NCBI GenBank assembly: GCA_950022295.1
Contig: OX465597.1
Location: forward strand, 259,719,016-259,783,015
Length of the DNA: 64,000 nucleotides
DNA from: Bromus sterilis
Taxonomy: Eukaryota > Streptophyta > Magnoliopsida > Poales > Poaceae
Direction of reading: 5' to 3'
A program made the position numbers and the translations under genes. Of the stretch, positions 47,283-58,659 are shown one piece after another; the first letter of the stretch is position 1, and each line of letters opens with the position of its first letter. Under the pieces are notes generated by a model, which worked only from the letters and a program-made list of their open reading frames with translations, was not told the DNA's origin and searched no databases.

Positions 47283-48380
47283 AGGTTACCTTCAGCGTGA
47301 ATGACAAAGAACACATGGTGTATTTTCCAAAGAAAATCGACAAAAGGCATGACCTTGACACCATCGAGAATATCGAGACCGTGAAGATTGGAGAATGGGA
47401 TTGTCCACTACATGTATACCACAAATACAAAACAATTATGGTAGGGACAATGTCCATCAAAGTGAGAGTGCAATGATCACTTCATAAGAGGCGAGACTTT
47501 CTGCTCTATATATCGCCAGTTTGCTGGTAAGACTTGATCAACCTTGCTAACTAGCATGTTTTATATAGGTAAAAAGCTGAGCTTGTTATGTTTTTATTTC
47601 ATTCAGCTTTTATTCTCCTTGTTGTACCCAAAGTTTTTTGTTTAAAATATTCACTTGTTCTAACTTTTGTCTCAAGTTCACGATTTTTTTTAGCTTTTTG
47701 AACTTTGAAAAATTCTCTACAATGAAGTTGACCAGAAAATCCCAGAAAATTCAGAATAAAAATTTCAAGGTAAAATGCCATCGGGAATTACCTGTGGCTG
47801 ACCAGGGGGGTCCACCCCTGGCCCAGGAGGCCAGGTGGCGCGGCCCAGGCCTGGTCGCGCCACACACCCTCCTGGGGCCCACAGGAACCCCCTGCTGGCA
47901 TCTCTTCTTCCAGTCTCTCTCTTTCACCCCAAAAACTCGTGTTCTTGCTCTCGTTTCGTGTTCTTGCTGTTCATGAGCATGAAACTTCGATTTCCCTCTA
48001 CACTTCTCGTTTGAGCTGAAATTTGGAACAAATACTCCTTGGTATGTGACTCCCTCATCCCTCCAATTAGTTTTCTAGTTGGTGGCTTCATTAGTGAGTA
48101 TTTAGTAGTTCTTGGTGCTTTTTAGTTGAGCTTAAATGTATGTGTAGAATTTTATTTTCGAAGATTTGTTGCTAGTTTGAGCCTTGGTGAAGTAAGTAGA
48201 ATGTTTTTCCCAAACAAGTTTTCCTTAAACCTTCATTTTTGTGATTTGTCAAAAATTTCGGAAATGGATAGGCTAGGAAGATGGCTTGGGAAGAAGAAAA
48301 CCGAACGCTCTAGCCGTGCTACGCGGTCCACAGCTTCACCTTCAACTACGAGGGTGAGCTAAAATGAAGAAATCATACCC

Positions 48381-49465
48381 TTGGAGCTGTTGGATGCATC
48401 ACCCGCAAAGGCCATGGCATTTCCATTCAGAGATTTCATGGCGGATGCCGGCATACAGGAGGAGTTCGACGCCCTGTGTGCCAGAGCAGGTTTGACACGG
48501 CTTGTGACGAGCCATGTGTCGCAGTATGATACGCTCACTGCTATATTTATTAACAGTTTTAGATTCTATCCTGAAAGTGATGCTGTTGTATTTCAGATTT
48601 ATGAAAGGTTACTAACCATGCCTATGAGTACCTTTTGTGAAGCTTTAGGTTTGCCCGACAGAGGAGAGAAGAGGAGGAAAAATTCTCAAAATGCTGCACT
48701 CAAGACCCTTCTCGACTCGTTCTGCAACACTGAAGTGAGGAACACTAACCGTCAGAAGATCTCCAATATTTTGTTTCCTCATCTCAGGTATTTCGCGTAT
48801 TATATTGATAGAGGTTTGCTGGATCGAGACAACACGAGAAGCACTTCTTCGCCTGATTCTGCTATCATGGTGAACGCCCTCTCAGGGAATCACGAGTATC
48901 ATGTGGGCACGCTGATTGCTAGACGCCTTGCTTCTAATAGCAACAAGGGAAATCTCTTTGGTGGCGTCTATGTCACACTTCTTTTGCAGTTTCTCTGAGG
49001 AGAGCCGCGCCGAGATGATACCGTTTTTCCTTTTGTTAGTCTTGATTTAGCTTCCATGAAGAGGCATTTCTTTGTTACTAGGGCCTCTGACCGATATGCA
49101 CTTGATTATATTTTGCGGTTTGAGGGCGATACGGAAAGCATCATCCGTCTACCTGCACCACTTGTATTTGATTTTTCTTGCAGGAACGGATACCGCTTTT
49201 CAGATACCCAGTTTGATGAGATCATGGGGAGATACTAGTTTCACGACCCCACGGAGGGGGTTGCGCTAGATGAGGAGGAGCGCGTGGTGTATCCACCCGT
49301 CCAGGAGGAGACCGCCGTCCCATGGGACGGAGGGTCTTCCTCTGGTTGGGATGAGGGACCTTCCTCATGGGAGGGTCCGAGGACTTTAGTGTACACACCG
49401 GAGGGCTCATACAACCCTTGGACTTACCATTACCCCAGAGCAGGAGGCTCCTCGGGACCGCAGTA
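48381..49465 (+). pseudogene. Third ORF of the Gypsy element, Athila-ORF1-like
   Basis: A frame of 205 codons (48381-48998) is followed in another frame by a related continuation (49056-49238, then 49284-49465). The segment YDTLTAIFINSFRFYPESDA followed by FCEALGLPDRGE (about 48528-48672) resembles the conserved core of the plant Athila-type ORF1 family, in which a polar N-terminal region precedes '(E)F(L)xxFRFxP'. The tail is rich in Gly, Ser, Pro and Trp (SSSGWDEGPSSWEGP). It sits after the protease, where pol would be expected. The function is unknown. A stop at 48996-48998 precedes a frameshift, so this copy is broken. The similarity is by eye only. Confidence 0.5.
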
Positions 49466-51270
49466 GACGAGCCCGACTTAGGCCAAAAGCCTAAGGTTGG
49501 GGGAGTACGTACTCTCCTCCCTTTCCATTGTATCTTCCTTTTGTTCGCTTTGATCTTTTCGAAGTCTTTGCCTGTTCTTCTTTGTTATTTTTATTTTCAA
49601 AAAACCCAAAAAGAGTTCTTCTTTCTTTTTCCTTTATTTTAGCCTTTGAAAAACCCCAAAAAGATTTTCTTTCTCTCTTTAGTTTGCATTGTTTTCAGAG
49701 TTCAGCTCGAGTCCGTGATGGCATTTGATTATATATTTCCTATGTTCGGTCATGCAAGTGACAAGGAAGTAATGACGAAGATCGACGAAAGAGATGCAAC
49801 AAGGAAAGCCGGTATGAACTCTTTTTGTTTCTACTTTTGTACATATGCCAGTACTTATGATTAGAGACCATCTTGTAGCGACATAGTGCTATGTTTACAA
49901 TGATTTCCCCTTGGTTCATGTTTTCTTTGTGGTTAGTCTTAAATAGCTAGAGTTCATAATGTGTTGCTTGAAATGATTGACATGCATTGCATTGTTCATG
50001 GTTTGGCATATTGAAGTGGTATTTACCTTCGGAGAATTCTTGGATCGACTTCGCACATGTTTGCGCATGTTAAGACTAAAAATTATGTTCTGCCTTGATG
50101 ACCTTTTTATTTCAGAATAGTTATACCATTTTCATGCCCGATTCAATGTTACTTTGTCGCTCTGCATAATTATGATAATTATTGCTCTCTAGTTGATCGC
50201 TTCCCAGTCTTTTGCTAGCCTACACTCGCACCAAGCGGAATTCTTCTTGTGCATCCAAACTCCTTTTCAAACCAGTTGTTCCACTTGAGTCCACCATACC
50301 TACCTAGATGTGGTCTTTACCGGTCACTCCTAACTTAGACTTTCTTGTGCCATCTCGAAATTTATTCAAAAGTTTCCCTTTTGCAACCGTACAAGATCAT
50401 GGTGCGGTGAGGGAAAATCAATATCTACCATGCCAAAAATATTTTGACGGAAGTTTTGACTAGTCAGTAAAAAATATATATGAGAGTTACACCTCCCCCA
50501 TACTTGATGATGGGATGAAATGGACAAAATGCTTCTTATGATAGATGGAACGATACCCTCCTTCCATACTTGAGGAAAAATAAAAGGTTCCGTAGACCAT
50601 CAAAGGATTTAAGGATAAGGGAACATGTGTAAACAAATGGCATTAATATGGTTGGCATGGGTGATATTGAGAGACCTTTACCGTTCACCGTTGACTGGAA
50701 AGTTGCACTTCTCAAAAGAGTTTTATCTCTGTTTTCAAAACCAAGAGCTCTGGCACATGTTTAGTATTTGCTTCCTTTCACGGGTTTTCAACCTTGCCAT
50801 AAAAATCCACGGTTAGAGAGTCTCCACCTTCCTTTCTCCAAAGCACCAACTATTGAAAGAATAATTGTTATTCTTAGTGTAACATGCATTTTCCCAAAAG
50901 TACTACATTGTCTTCTGCATGCTTGTTATATTTCTATTCTGAAATTCTTAGTTCTAGTCTCCTTTAAAACTCCGTAGGAGTTTCTGCATTTATGTTTTGC
51001 TTCACTCTTGGAGGCTAGCGAGATACTACTCTGATATCTTCATTCTATGTGCATTGTGATCTTGAATTGATTTTCAACAACATATTATTTACTTTTGTTT
51101 GTTTGTGACTGATCACATGAAAGAAGGATTGCTTCGTGCATTGTCCCATTAGCATGGTGTCAAAACCGTAGTACATGCTTATATACATCTAATGAAGCAA
51201 AAGAGTTTGTCAAAGTTTTCTTTGTCGCGTCCAATTCGTTGAACTGAATTGCTTGAGGACAAGCAATAGC
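49466..51270 (+). mobile_element. Non-coding 3' region of the Gypsy element
   Basis: No gene is supported. Just after the third ORF, 'cctaaggttgggggagta' (49490-49507) looks like a second purine-rich tract. Several C/T-rich stretches follow (49520-49680). Confidence 0.6.
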
Positions 51271-51284
51271 TAAGCTTGGGGAGT
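51271..51284 (+). other. Polypurine tract
   Basis: TAAGCTTGGGGAGT abuts the 3' LTR (TGATATGTCTC at 51285). Confidence 0.8.
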
Positions 51285-52246
51285 TGATATGTCTCAACGT
51301 ATCTACTTTTCCAAACACTTTTGCTATTGTTTTGGCTTCATTCTTGCATGATTTGGACAAAACTAACCCGGACTAACGTTGTTTTCAGCAGAGCTACCAG
51401 TGCTGTTTTCTTTTGTGCAGGTTTCTGGATATTTAGGTACGCTGGAAAAATCCGCAAAAAATATATAAAAAATCAGCGTTCCGGAAGCTTCCGAGAGACC
51501 AAAGGGGGGCCACAAAGCAGCCAGGAGGCACCCAGGAGGGTGCATGGCGCGGCCCAGCCCCTGGCCGCGCCACCTGCCCTCCTGGGTGGGTCCCACACCC
51601 CCTGGTGCCCTACCTTCGCCCTATTTATTCCCTCGGCGAGGAAAATCCAAAACAAAAGTCGTTTTTCCAATACACATCGCGGAGCCGCCGCCACCCTCTG
51701 TTCTTCTCCCGGAGAGCTAATCTGGAAGCTACTTTGGCCTCCGGTGAGGGGAAATCATCGCCATCGTCATCATCATCGCCTCTCCATCAGCGCTCCATGA
51801 CTTCTTCTCTCATGTGTGAGTAATTCCCTACTGTACGCAAATGGGATGGTAGGGATTGGATGAGTTAGACCATGTAATTGTTCATCAGATTGTTGGGGGC
51901 ATGTTGCCTATCATCTACTTGGTGGTTATCATCTCTGTTACAACTTGTTGCTCTTAATGCTTGTCACTTTGGGCCCGAGTGCCATGATTACAGATCTGAT
52001 CACCCTTTTGTTTCTTGAGTTTGAGGTGTTCTTGATCCTATCTATGAGTTGTATGCACCTATTATGGTATGAAACCGGCGATCCCAATGGTGACAGCTTG
52101 GGACACCAAAGGGGATGGACTATAATTTGAGGATTCCGTGTATCCATGAAGTGTTAATGTTTTTTTCTGGTGCTCTTTGATAGGATTACCTTAATCTCCC
52201 TAAGTTCCTTTTGGCCCCGTTTGTAGCGGGAGGGTAGGACAAAAGT
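51285..52246 (+). mobile_element. 3' LTR, truncated (962 bp)
   Basis: It matches 34120-35078 of the 5' LTR and stops after GTAGGACAAAAG, with about 450 bp missing. A different Gypsy fragment follows without a duplication. Confidence 0.88.
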
Positions 52247-54458
52247 TGTTTATGATTCTTTAAAAATCTTAAACATGGACAATTTTTCATATTATCATGA
52301 ACATGTTAATGGAGAAATTTCTGAGATCCAGGGAAAGATAGAAGATGTCAAGATTACATTCCGTAAAATGAGTGCACCGATTGATTTCTTCATCATGGAT
52401 CCAAACAAAGGAAACATTGTGCTTGGAAGGGACTTCCTCCGAGCCGTAGAAGGCTTCATTGATATAGGTAAAGGACACATACTCTTACGTGGAATGGTTA
52501 AAGGTACATATCACTTTCCTAAAATAAATAAGGATGAACTTGTTGAGGAACCATTTGAAGGTCTTTATAATTCCAATAACGATGATGACTTTTGATTCCT
52601 CTTCTTTGTATCATGCATAGCTAAAAGGCATAAAAGAAAGCGCTTTTTGGGAGGAAACCAAGATGTTTTTACTTTCAATTTTAGTGGTCTTGATGCTTGT
52701 TACTACTGTATCAACATATTTGTATCTTTATTTTCAAGCTTTGTGCCAAGTTTTAGTCTCCGATTGCAAGAAAGTTCAAAAGTTGTGACATCCTGTCCAG
52801 AAACAGATTATGTCCCCTTGACATAAAAATTGGCCATAAATCACCAGATCATCTTTTTTATCTGTTTTTTTTGACATCATGCTATATACAATTGGATTTC
52901 GTGCGTTTGTTATGAATTTTTTTATTTAAGTTGAAGAAGTACCCCAAAAATTTTATTTATTACCTGTTGATCTGTTTTTCAAAGATTCTGCCACATTTTG
53001 CGTCTTCATCATCTTGTAAACCTTAAGCTTGATCTTGGTTTGCAAAACCTTTTTGGCAATCTTGAGAAACAGTAGCTCTTCAAGAATATCTTTATTTCGA
53101 GTGGAGAAAAATTATTTTATTATGGGTACTAACCACTCTAATCAGCATATGATGAGTTTCGTATGAAGGGAGTTTTCAAGTATACGAAGGGAGATGATGA
53201 AATAAGATTCGGGAATGTCAAGCACTCAAGCTTGGGGATGCCCCCATGCACCCCCAAGAAATATCCAAGGAGACTCAAGCATCTAAGCTTAGGGATGCCC
53301 CATGCATCCCCTTCTCCATCAACATCGTCGGTCCGTCCTTCTCCATAATATATTTTTATCACTTCATATGTTATGTGCTAGACCTGGAGCTTCTCACTCT
53401 TTAATTTTTAGTTTGTTTTAGTTTTACTTGGTGTTAATAAACAGTTGGATCCTAGCCTTCATTGTTATGGAGAGCAACACGCTCCACTCGAACTTAGAAC
53501 ACAACATAGGCTTGCATGCTTATCTTTCTTTTTGTGTGTGTTCTATATGTTTTCATAGTTGCTACCATGCTTAGCTCTTAGTTTTCATGCTTATCTTTTA
53601 AAGAGATTTTTTAGTTTGTTCTAGGAACTCTCTTGAGTTTTCATGTTTATCTTGTTTAGAGACTTGGCTTGTTGCACTAAGTTTTGTATCCTGCATGAGT
53701 AGGTAATTAAGGTTGCTATTACAAGTGTAGTAATAACATGAAATAGTTTTGAGGTATTGATTTGAGTAATGTTTGTACATTAGGGTGACAAGATCTTGAG
53801 CCTATTAGTCATAGGTGTCGTATTTTGGGAAATCCGTGCTTATTTTCAAAATCTACAAAAATTAGTTGAGAACTCTAGCTACTAGATGGATCACTAACCT
53901 CCGGAGGGGTTGAAATATATAGAGTACCATCACTTACCAGGGGTCGAGCGTGCGCAAGGATAACAAAACCCCCATAAACTCCTCCTCGGGGTACTCATCT
54001 CTTTGTGAACCTCCCGATTAGATAGAGAGTTGCCGATAATAAGTGCATGAGTTCTTCGGACTAATGTGAGTATTCGATTGTTAGCACTTCCACCTTCCCA
54101 TATTTTTCTAGCCTCTTCAGTACCGTGCATTGCCCTATCTCATCTTGAGAGTTAGCGCATACTTCACTGGTGCATGCAAACCCTTGGCACGATATGCTCT
54201 GTCATCATAAACCTCCTTATATCTTCCTCAAAACAGCCACCATACCTACATATCAAGGCATTTCCATAGCCTTTCCGAGATACATTGCCACGCAACATAC
54301 ACCATCTCATGACTTGATCTTCATGTCATACATGTTTTTGCTTGATCGAGGAGCCGCATTCTAGTTGGGCTTTACCCTTATTATTGCTACATGACACGCT
54401 AGTATCATTGCATATCCTGCTACACTGGCAGAGGCATACATTTGCATACATCATGATA
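52247..54458 (+). mobile_element. Forward Gypsy fragment: protease end plus 3' non-coding region
   Basis: It starts inside a protease-type coding region and continues through the same non-coding region as 5024-6870 (AAAAGGCATAAAAGAAAGCG at about 52625, AAGCTTGGGGATGCCCC at 53228). It ends where 'gcatacatcatgata' meets unrelated sequence at about 54458. Neither LTR is attached. Confidence 0.75.
52275..52595 (+). pseudogene. Protease C-terminal fragment
   Basis: 106 codons, beginning inside the domain. Motifs are VNGEISEIQGKIEDVKITFR, then APIDFFIMDPNKGNIVLGRD with the conserved ILG-like VLGRDFLRAVEGFIDIG region. The active-site half (D-x-G) is missing. The tail is acidic (NSNNDDDF) before TGA. 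It belongs to a Gypsy subfamily different from the protease at 4439. Confidence 0.7.
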
Positions 54459-54466
54459 TAAGGAGG

Positions 54467-55063
54467 TTATGGAAATGTATATGGCAGAATCTTTGAATAA
54501 GGCTCCCAATCATTATCTATCTCCAAAATATCTCTCTTGTTGGGCTTGGGTTTCTCTACTTTGCTCGAGTCTAGAGCATCCATTATTTTTTCAATAGTAG
54601 CAAGTCTATCTATAATAGTATCAAAACTATGATCATAAACAAAGTAACTAGATAGACCATGTATAATATCAAGATCTCTAGCTTCATCACACTCTAAGAA
54701 ATGTCCTACAGCTATAATATCAATAGAGTGTTTGCACCATTTAAAAAGACCATGGTAAAAATTTCTAAGCACAATTTTAATAGGTATCCAAGGCATAATT
54801 CTCCTATGTGCATCAGAAATTTTGTTCCATGCCTTTTTCATATTTTCTCCATCCCTTTGATGGAAATCTAGAACTTACAATTCCCTCAAAGCAGCAAGTC
54901 CTAACATGCTTGACTAAACAGAAAGGACTACTAAAAGCAAGGTAACTATTTTTTTTGTGATTTTTGATAAAGGACACTAAGATTAAAACTATAAGGTAAA
55001 CTAACAAGACTAAAAACCAAAGATAAAAGATAGTGTGCAACTCCCCTATCTTGAAGATTGGAG
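54467..55063 (-). pseudogene. Gag N-terminal region of the reverse Gypsy element
   Basis: The minus-strand frame from 54841 reads ISDAHRRIMPWIPIKIVLRN, HSIDIIAVGHFLECDEARDL and IDRLATIEKIMDALDSSKVE, the leader part of a Triticeae Gypsy gag. A hydrophobic stretch in an upstream frame (FLVLLVYLIVLILVSF, about 55020-54970) is leader sequence, probably not translated. It is truncated before the gag core. Confidence 0.6.
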
Positions 55064-55081
55064 TCCCCGGCAACGGCGCCA
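55064..55081 (-). other. Primer binding site (reverse)
   Basis: Minus-strand TGGCGCCGTTGCCGGGGA, identical to the forward site at 35544-35561. Confidence 0.85.
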
Positions 55082-55091
55082 GAAATTTGCT

Positions 55092-56762
55092 TGATGGTAT
55101 GAGAGATGATAACGACTTCTCATCGTGCGTTGGTTACCCCAAGTGAAAGGTTGAGATGTAGATTGTAGCAAATTTCCCTTACACGATGGCTGTAAGGTTT
55201 ATCGAATCCAGGAGGACTCTAAGGATCGACAAGTAAGTGGTAAAGTTAACAATGGCGCCGTTCACAACCGAGGTTGCTTACTTTACCTGGACCTGCACAC
55301 ACAACAAATAACTTTGGTCCCAACGAAGTACAGAGGGATTGTCAATCCCTCCGGCTTTGTCGTTTACAAAGGATCAAACACAAGAGATAATGATCGTGGT
55401 GATAATGATAGAAAATGAAAGTAAAAGTAGATAAATAAAGTGCGGGTGTAAACAATGGTGGAAATATGGAACGGGGTCCCATGAGGTTCACTAGTAATGT
55501 CTCTCTCCCAAAAGACGATAAAATAGCTAAGCTGGGTGAACAAATTACAGCTGGGGAATTGACAAAATTATAAACGCACCGCAATGCTAATTATGCTACT
55601 AGAAAGTTAGAGGTTCAAAAGTATGGGCAGTACGCCAAGACAAGTATACCGAAGTCCATCTGCACCTACACACTAATCATCCACCTTGATATATCTATCT
55701 AGAAAATCTCGTTGGTATTAAGTTGCGAGCCCCACCCATAGTGTAAACTCAACGCAACAGACAATTGCATTAACAATCTTTGCGTAAGGTAAACAATCCT
55801 TGCAACCGCGGTTACAAGCACCATTGTTTTCTCCCTGGTGGTAATAGCTCATCCCCTAGTCTCATGTTTCTTTCACTCAAGCTAGACATCGGGGGGCATG
55901 AACCCACAATCATGCATAGCGCTCACTCTTGGAGTTACTATCTACTACTTGGCCAATGCAATAAAAAGCAACGGATAACATGCAAGAATTACTCAATAAA
56001 TAAATATAAAAGGTAAACCAAATATATAACTCATCATGATCTGAACATAATCTCATAATCCATCGGATCCCAGCAAACACAGCATAGCAATAACATGAAA
56101 ATTACATAGGTGCCTTGATCATGTAGGGCAGCTCACAAGGACTAAACATTAAAGAACAAGATTGGAGAGAAAACATCACATAGCTACTGGTCATGGAACC
56201 ATGGTCCAAGGGGGACTACTCACGGCACATCCGGGACGTGTCCTTGCAGGTGGAGAAGCTCCCGGAGGATAAACTACCTCCGACAGGGTGTCGGGAAGAG
56301 GTCCTCTGGTGCTCCTCATCTTGGAACCGCGGCGGCGGTGGAACAGAGAGGTATTTCACGATGCGGGGTTCTCCTTGAGGTTTCTTGGATGAAATGGTAA
56401 TATAGGCCAAAGGGGGCAGCCAGGAGTGGGCCAGGGCTCACAGGCGCCCTGGTGGCGCGGCCAGGGGGGTGGCCACGCCACCTGACCGCCTGTGGGCCAG
56501 GTGGGGCACCCCTTGGCCCTCCTTCGGGGTTCCGGAAGCTTTCTTTCTGCTGATTTTTATTCTGATTTTTCTGGAATTTTAGGAGCACTTAAAATTCGGT
56601 AAAATACCTGTAACTTAAACACATCAGCAGTAAGAAACTGGCACTCGGTGCAGTTAGTCCAAATGTGTGTAAAATGATATAAATGTGTAGCAAAACATGT
56701 AGCAATGTCACATAAAAGTGCATGGAACAAGAAGAAATTATAGATACATTTGGGACGTATCA
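55092..56762 (-). mobile_element. 5' LTR of the reverse Gypsy element (1671 bp)
   Basis: The minus strand starts TGATACGTCCCAAATG at 56762 and ends CATACCATCA at 55092. It is homologous along its length to the solo LTR at 8509-10159. Confidence 0.88.
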
Positions 56763-56952
56763 CATGGGAAGTTTCCTCATCAGGCGTATCGAAGCGGAAC
56801 TTGTCTCTTATGGCTTGTGGGATGCCACGAGCATTGTTAAGCTCTTTTTTCCTGTCTCCTTTCTTTTTCTTCGGAGCAGCTTGATCGACGACTGCTGGAA
56901 CATCATCTTCGAGCATAGGGGACTCATTGCCATATTCCAAATCAGCAGACAT
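56763..56952 (-). pseudogene. Start of the Copia extra ORF, interrupted
   Basis: ATG at 56952 (MSADLEYGNESPMLEDDVPA), then a Lys-rich patch (APKKKKGDRKKE), and the frame runs straight into the Gypsy LTR at 56762. It resumes at 34119 in the same frame. The acidic start with a basic patch could be a nuclear or nucleic-acid-binding segment, but I know no characterised domain. The upstream promoter-like stretch is described at 57520. Confidence 0.6.
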
Positions 56953-57992
56953 GTTGTGAGGAAGAAATAGGAGCGAAGGAAAATAGATATAGGCATGATT
57001 AAGCACCAACAAAAGTTTTGAATTTTTTTTGACAAGAGATTGATTAAGAGAAGTTTTGATTCTCGTTCACATCTGTGCTGAGCTAGAGAAATTTTGGCAA
57101 AGTGATCTAGCACAGAACATATAGATGGACAGATCAATCCAATTTTCTAAATTGATTCAGAGTGGGAAATTAGATGCTACAAACAAGTTTCCCACGGAGT
57201 AAGGGATCCACAAGATCTAGAAAACCCTAGAAAATCCAGCAACAAATCCCTAAGAACATGCATCCACTCTCATAGAAGATTAAGAGACAAGGAGAGATTG
57301 GATTGAGTCTGGCGTACCCTAACTTGGTGAAGGCGGACTTCTGCAGCGATGGGAGTAGAGAATAAAGTGCTCTCGTTGGCAGGGAAGTCCACGGCGAAGT
57401 CTTTCTGGCAGCTAAGTAGCGCAGTCGTCGACGGGAAGGAGGTGCGCGACGGCGCGCTCAGGAGAAGATAAATCACGAGAGAGATGAAGTGAGGTAATGT
57501 TCCACCGAGGGAGGGGTCGCCTTATATAGTAGTTGATTTGACAGATCTATCAAATCGCATCGGATGGCTCCCAGCGATTATCTCTTTGGATTCTATGGCG
57601 AGGATCTTGTGGCAGATCGCAAGAAAAGATCAACGACCCAAAATTGACGGATCTTAATGGCCGAATCAGAACACTCAACCTTGAGTAAGAAACTTCGATA
57701 AAGGTTGACATCATTTGGTTCAGAACTCAATGACGTTCGAAGAAAAATGCATATCATTTGAAATGTGCTTGACCATTTTAGACTAGAAAGAATGGAAAAG
57801 AAAAAGAATAGAAGGGATAGGGTCTGAAACTTATGACCTCGAAACCGAAAAGCAAAACGAAGCTAAAGGTGATAAGCATAGGGGATGAGAATCACTCCGA
57901 ATCAAAAGACAGAACTTAAGAACAAGACATGCAAACGAAGCTAAACACTCAAACAGTATGAAATGGATATATACAAATGAGTGAGTTTTAGC
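56953..57992 (-). mobile_element. Spacer between pol and extra ORF
   Basis: There is no ORF with recognisable similarity. Downstream of the TATA box it is C/T-rich with several short frames (CTCTCTCGTGATTTATCTTC, then ACTTCGCCGTGGAC), then AT-rich with pyrimidine tracts that could hold a leader intron, but I cannot place one with confidence. Confidence 0.5.
57520..57528 (-). promoter_or_regulatory. TATA box upstream of the Copia extra ORF
   Basis: Minus-strand TATATAAGG lies about 570 bases upstream of ATG 56952. It is followed by a C/T-rich, gene-like leader (57480-57280). This suggests the ORF has its own transcription start. Confidence 0.5.
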
Positions 57993-58505
57993 CTTACTAA
58001 ACGTTGCGTGAGTCCAAGATACCCAGCTCACATCTCAACGACAGAACCTCTTCGCATCCAATGGTTTTGTGAATATATCTACCAGTTGATCTTCACCTCT
58101 AACATGGCTAATCAACATAACTTCATGTTGAACATGATCACGAAGAAAATGATAGTGAATGTCAATATGCTTCGTGCAAGAGTGTTGTACTGGATTATGA
58201 GAAATTTCGATAGCACTCTCATTAGCACATAGAAGAGGAATTTTCTTCACATGAATACCATAATCTTTCAGCGTCTTCTTGAGCCAAAGGATCCGAGTGT
58301 AGCATGAGCCAGCAACAATGTATTCGACTTCAACAGTAGATATTGATACACAGTTTTGCTTCTTCGAAGCCCAACACATGAGAGATCTACCGAGGAAATG
58401 ACAATTGCCTGAGGTGGATTTCCGATCAACTCGATCACCAGCCACGTCAGAATCAGAATTCTCAATAAGATCAAACTGAGCACCTTTGCGATAACACAAG
58501 CCCAA
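57993..58505 (-). pseudogene. Copia RNase H domain
   Basis: This frame of about 156 codons reads ENSDSDVAGDRVDRKSTSGN, CWASKKQNCVSISTVEVEYI, CANESAIEISHNPVQHSCTK, then VDIFTKPLDAKRF. The expected Y-S-D-S-D opening, the second acidic site (S-T-x-E-x-E-Y-I) and the NESAI site are all present. It removes the RNA strand of the RNA/DNA hybrid. A one-base deletion just after KRFCR (about 58035) ends the frame early; the natural end of pol (a TAG at about 57995) is still readable in the next frame. Confidence 0.85.
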
Positions 58506-58659
58506 AGAAGGTGTGTGAGCAAGATATCGAAGAATTTGCTTAACAGCAATGTGATGTGATTCTTTTGGATTCGCCTAAAATCGAGCATAAATACATACTG
58601 AAAGCATAATGTCAGGTCTAGATGCACAAAAATATAAAAGAAAAACCAATCATAGACCG

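Larger units (their letters stand above)
37520..47475 (+). pseudogene. Aspartic protease split by the 9.2-kb insertion
   Basis: The left part (37520-38095) contains the active-site motif CDLGAGVSVMPFSLYKRL (about 37816-37869) and ends in the conserved second-half motif MSIILCRSFLNTAGDVIYCN. The insertion follows the Lys-Val codons after NKG. The right part resumes after the duplicated AGGTT at 47283 and reads FSVNDKEHMVYFPKKIDKRH before stopping at 47473-47475. ILCRSF replaces the usual ILGRPF. It lies in a different frame from gag (the change is between 37286 and 37520). It cleaves gag in intact relatives. Confidence 0.8.
34120..52246 (+). mobile_element. Gypsy gag/protease-only element with downstream ORF (interrupted)
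   Basis: It consists of a 5' LTR (34120-35531), primer site, gag, protease, a third ORF, a polypurine tract and a 3' LTR (51285-52246, cut short). A 9.2-kb element sits in the protease (38096-47282). No RT, RNase H or integrase is encoded. The left flank is CTTGC (34115-34119); the right flank is lost because the 3' LTR is truncated where similarity stops at 'gtaggacaaaag'. Confidence 0.88.
54459..56762 (-). mobile_element. 5' end of a reverse Gypsy element (LTR, primer site, gag start)
   Basis: The 5' LTR on the minus strand runs 56762 to 55092 and is followed by primer site 55081-55064 and gag leader sequence down to about 54459. The outer flank at 56763 (CATGG) is the Copia ORF. The internal region and 3' LTR are absent, cut at the junction with the forward fragment at 54458. 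Confidence 0.8.
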
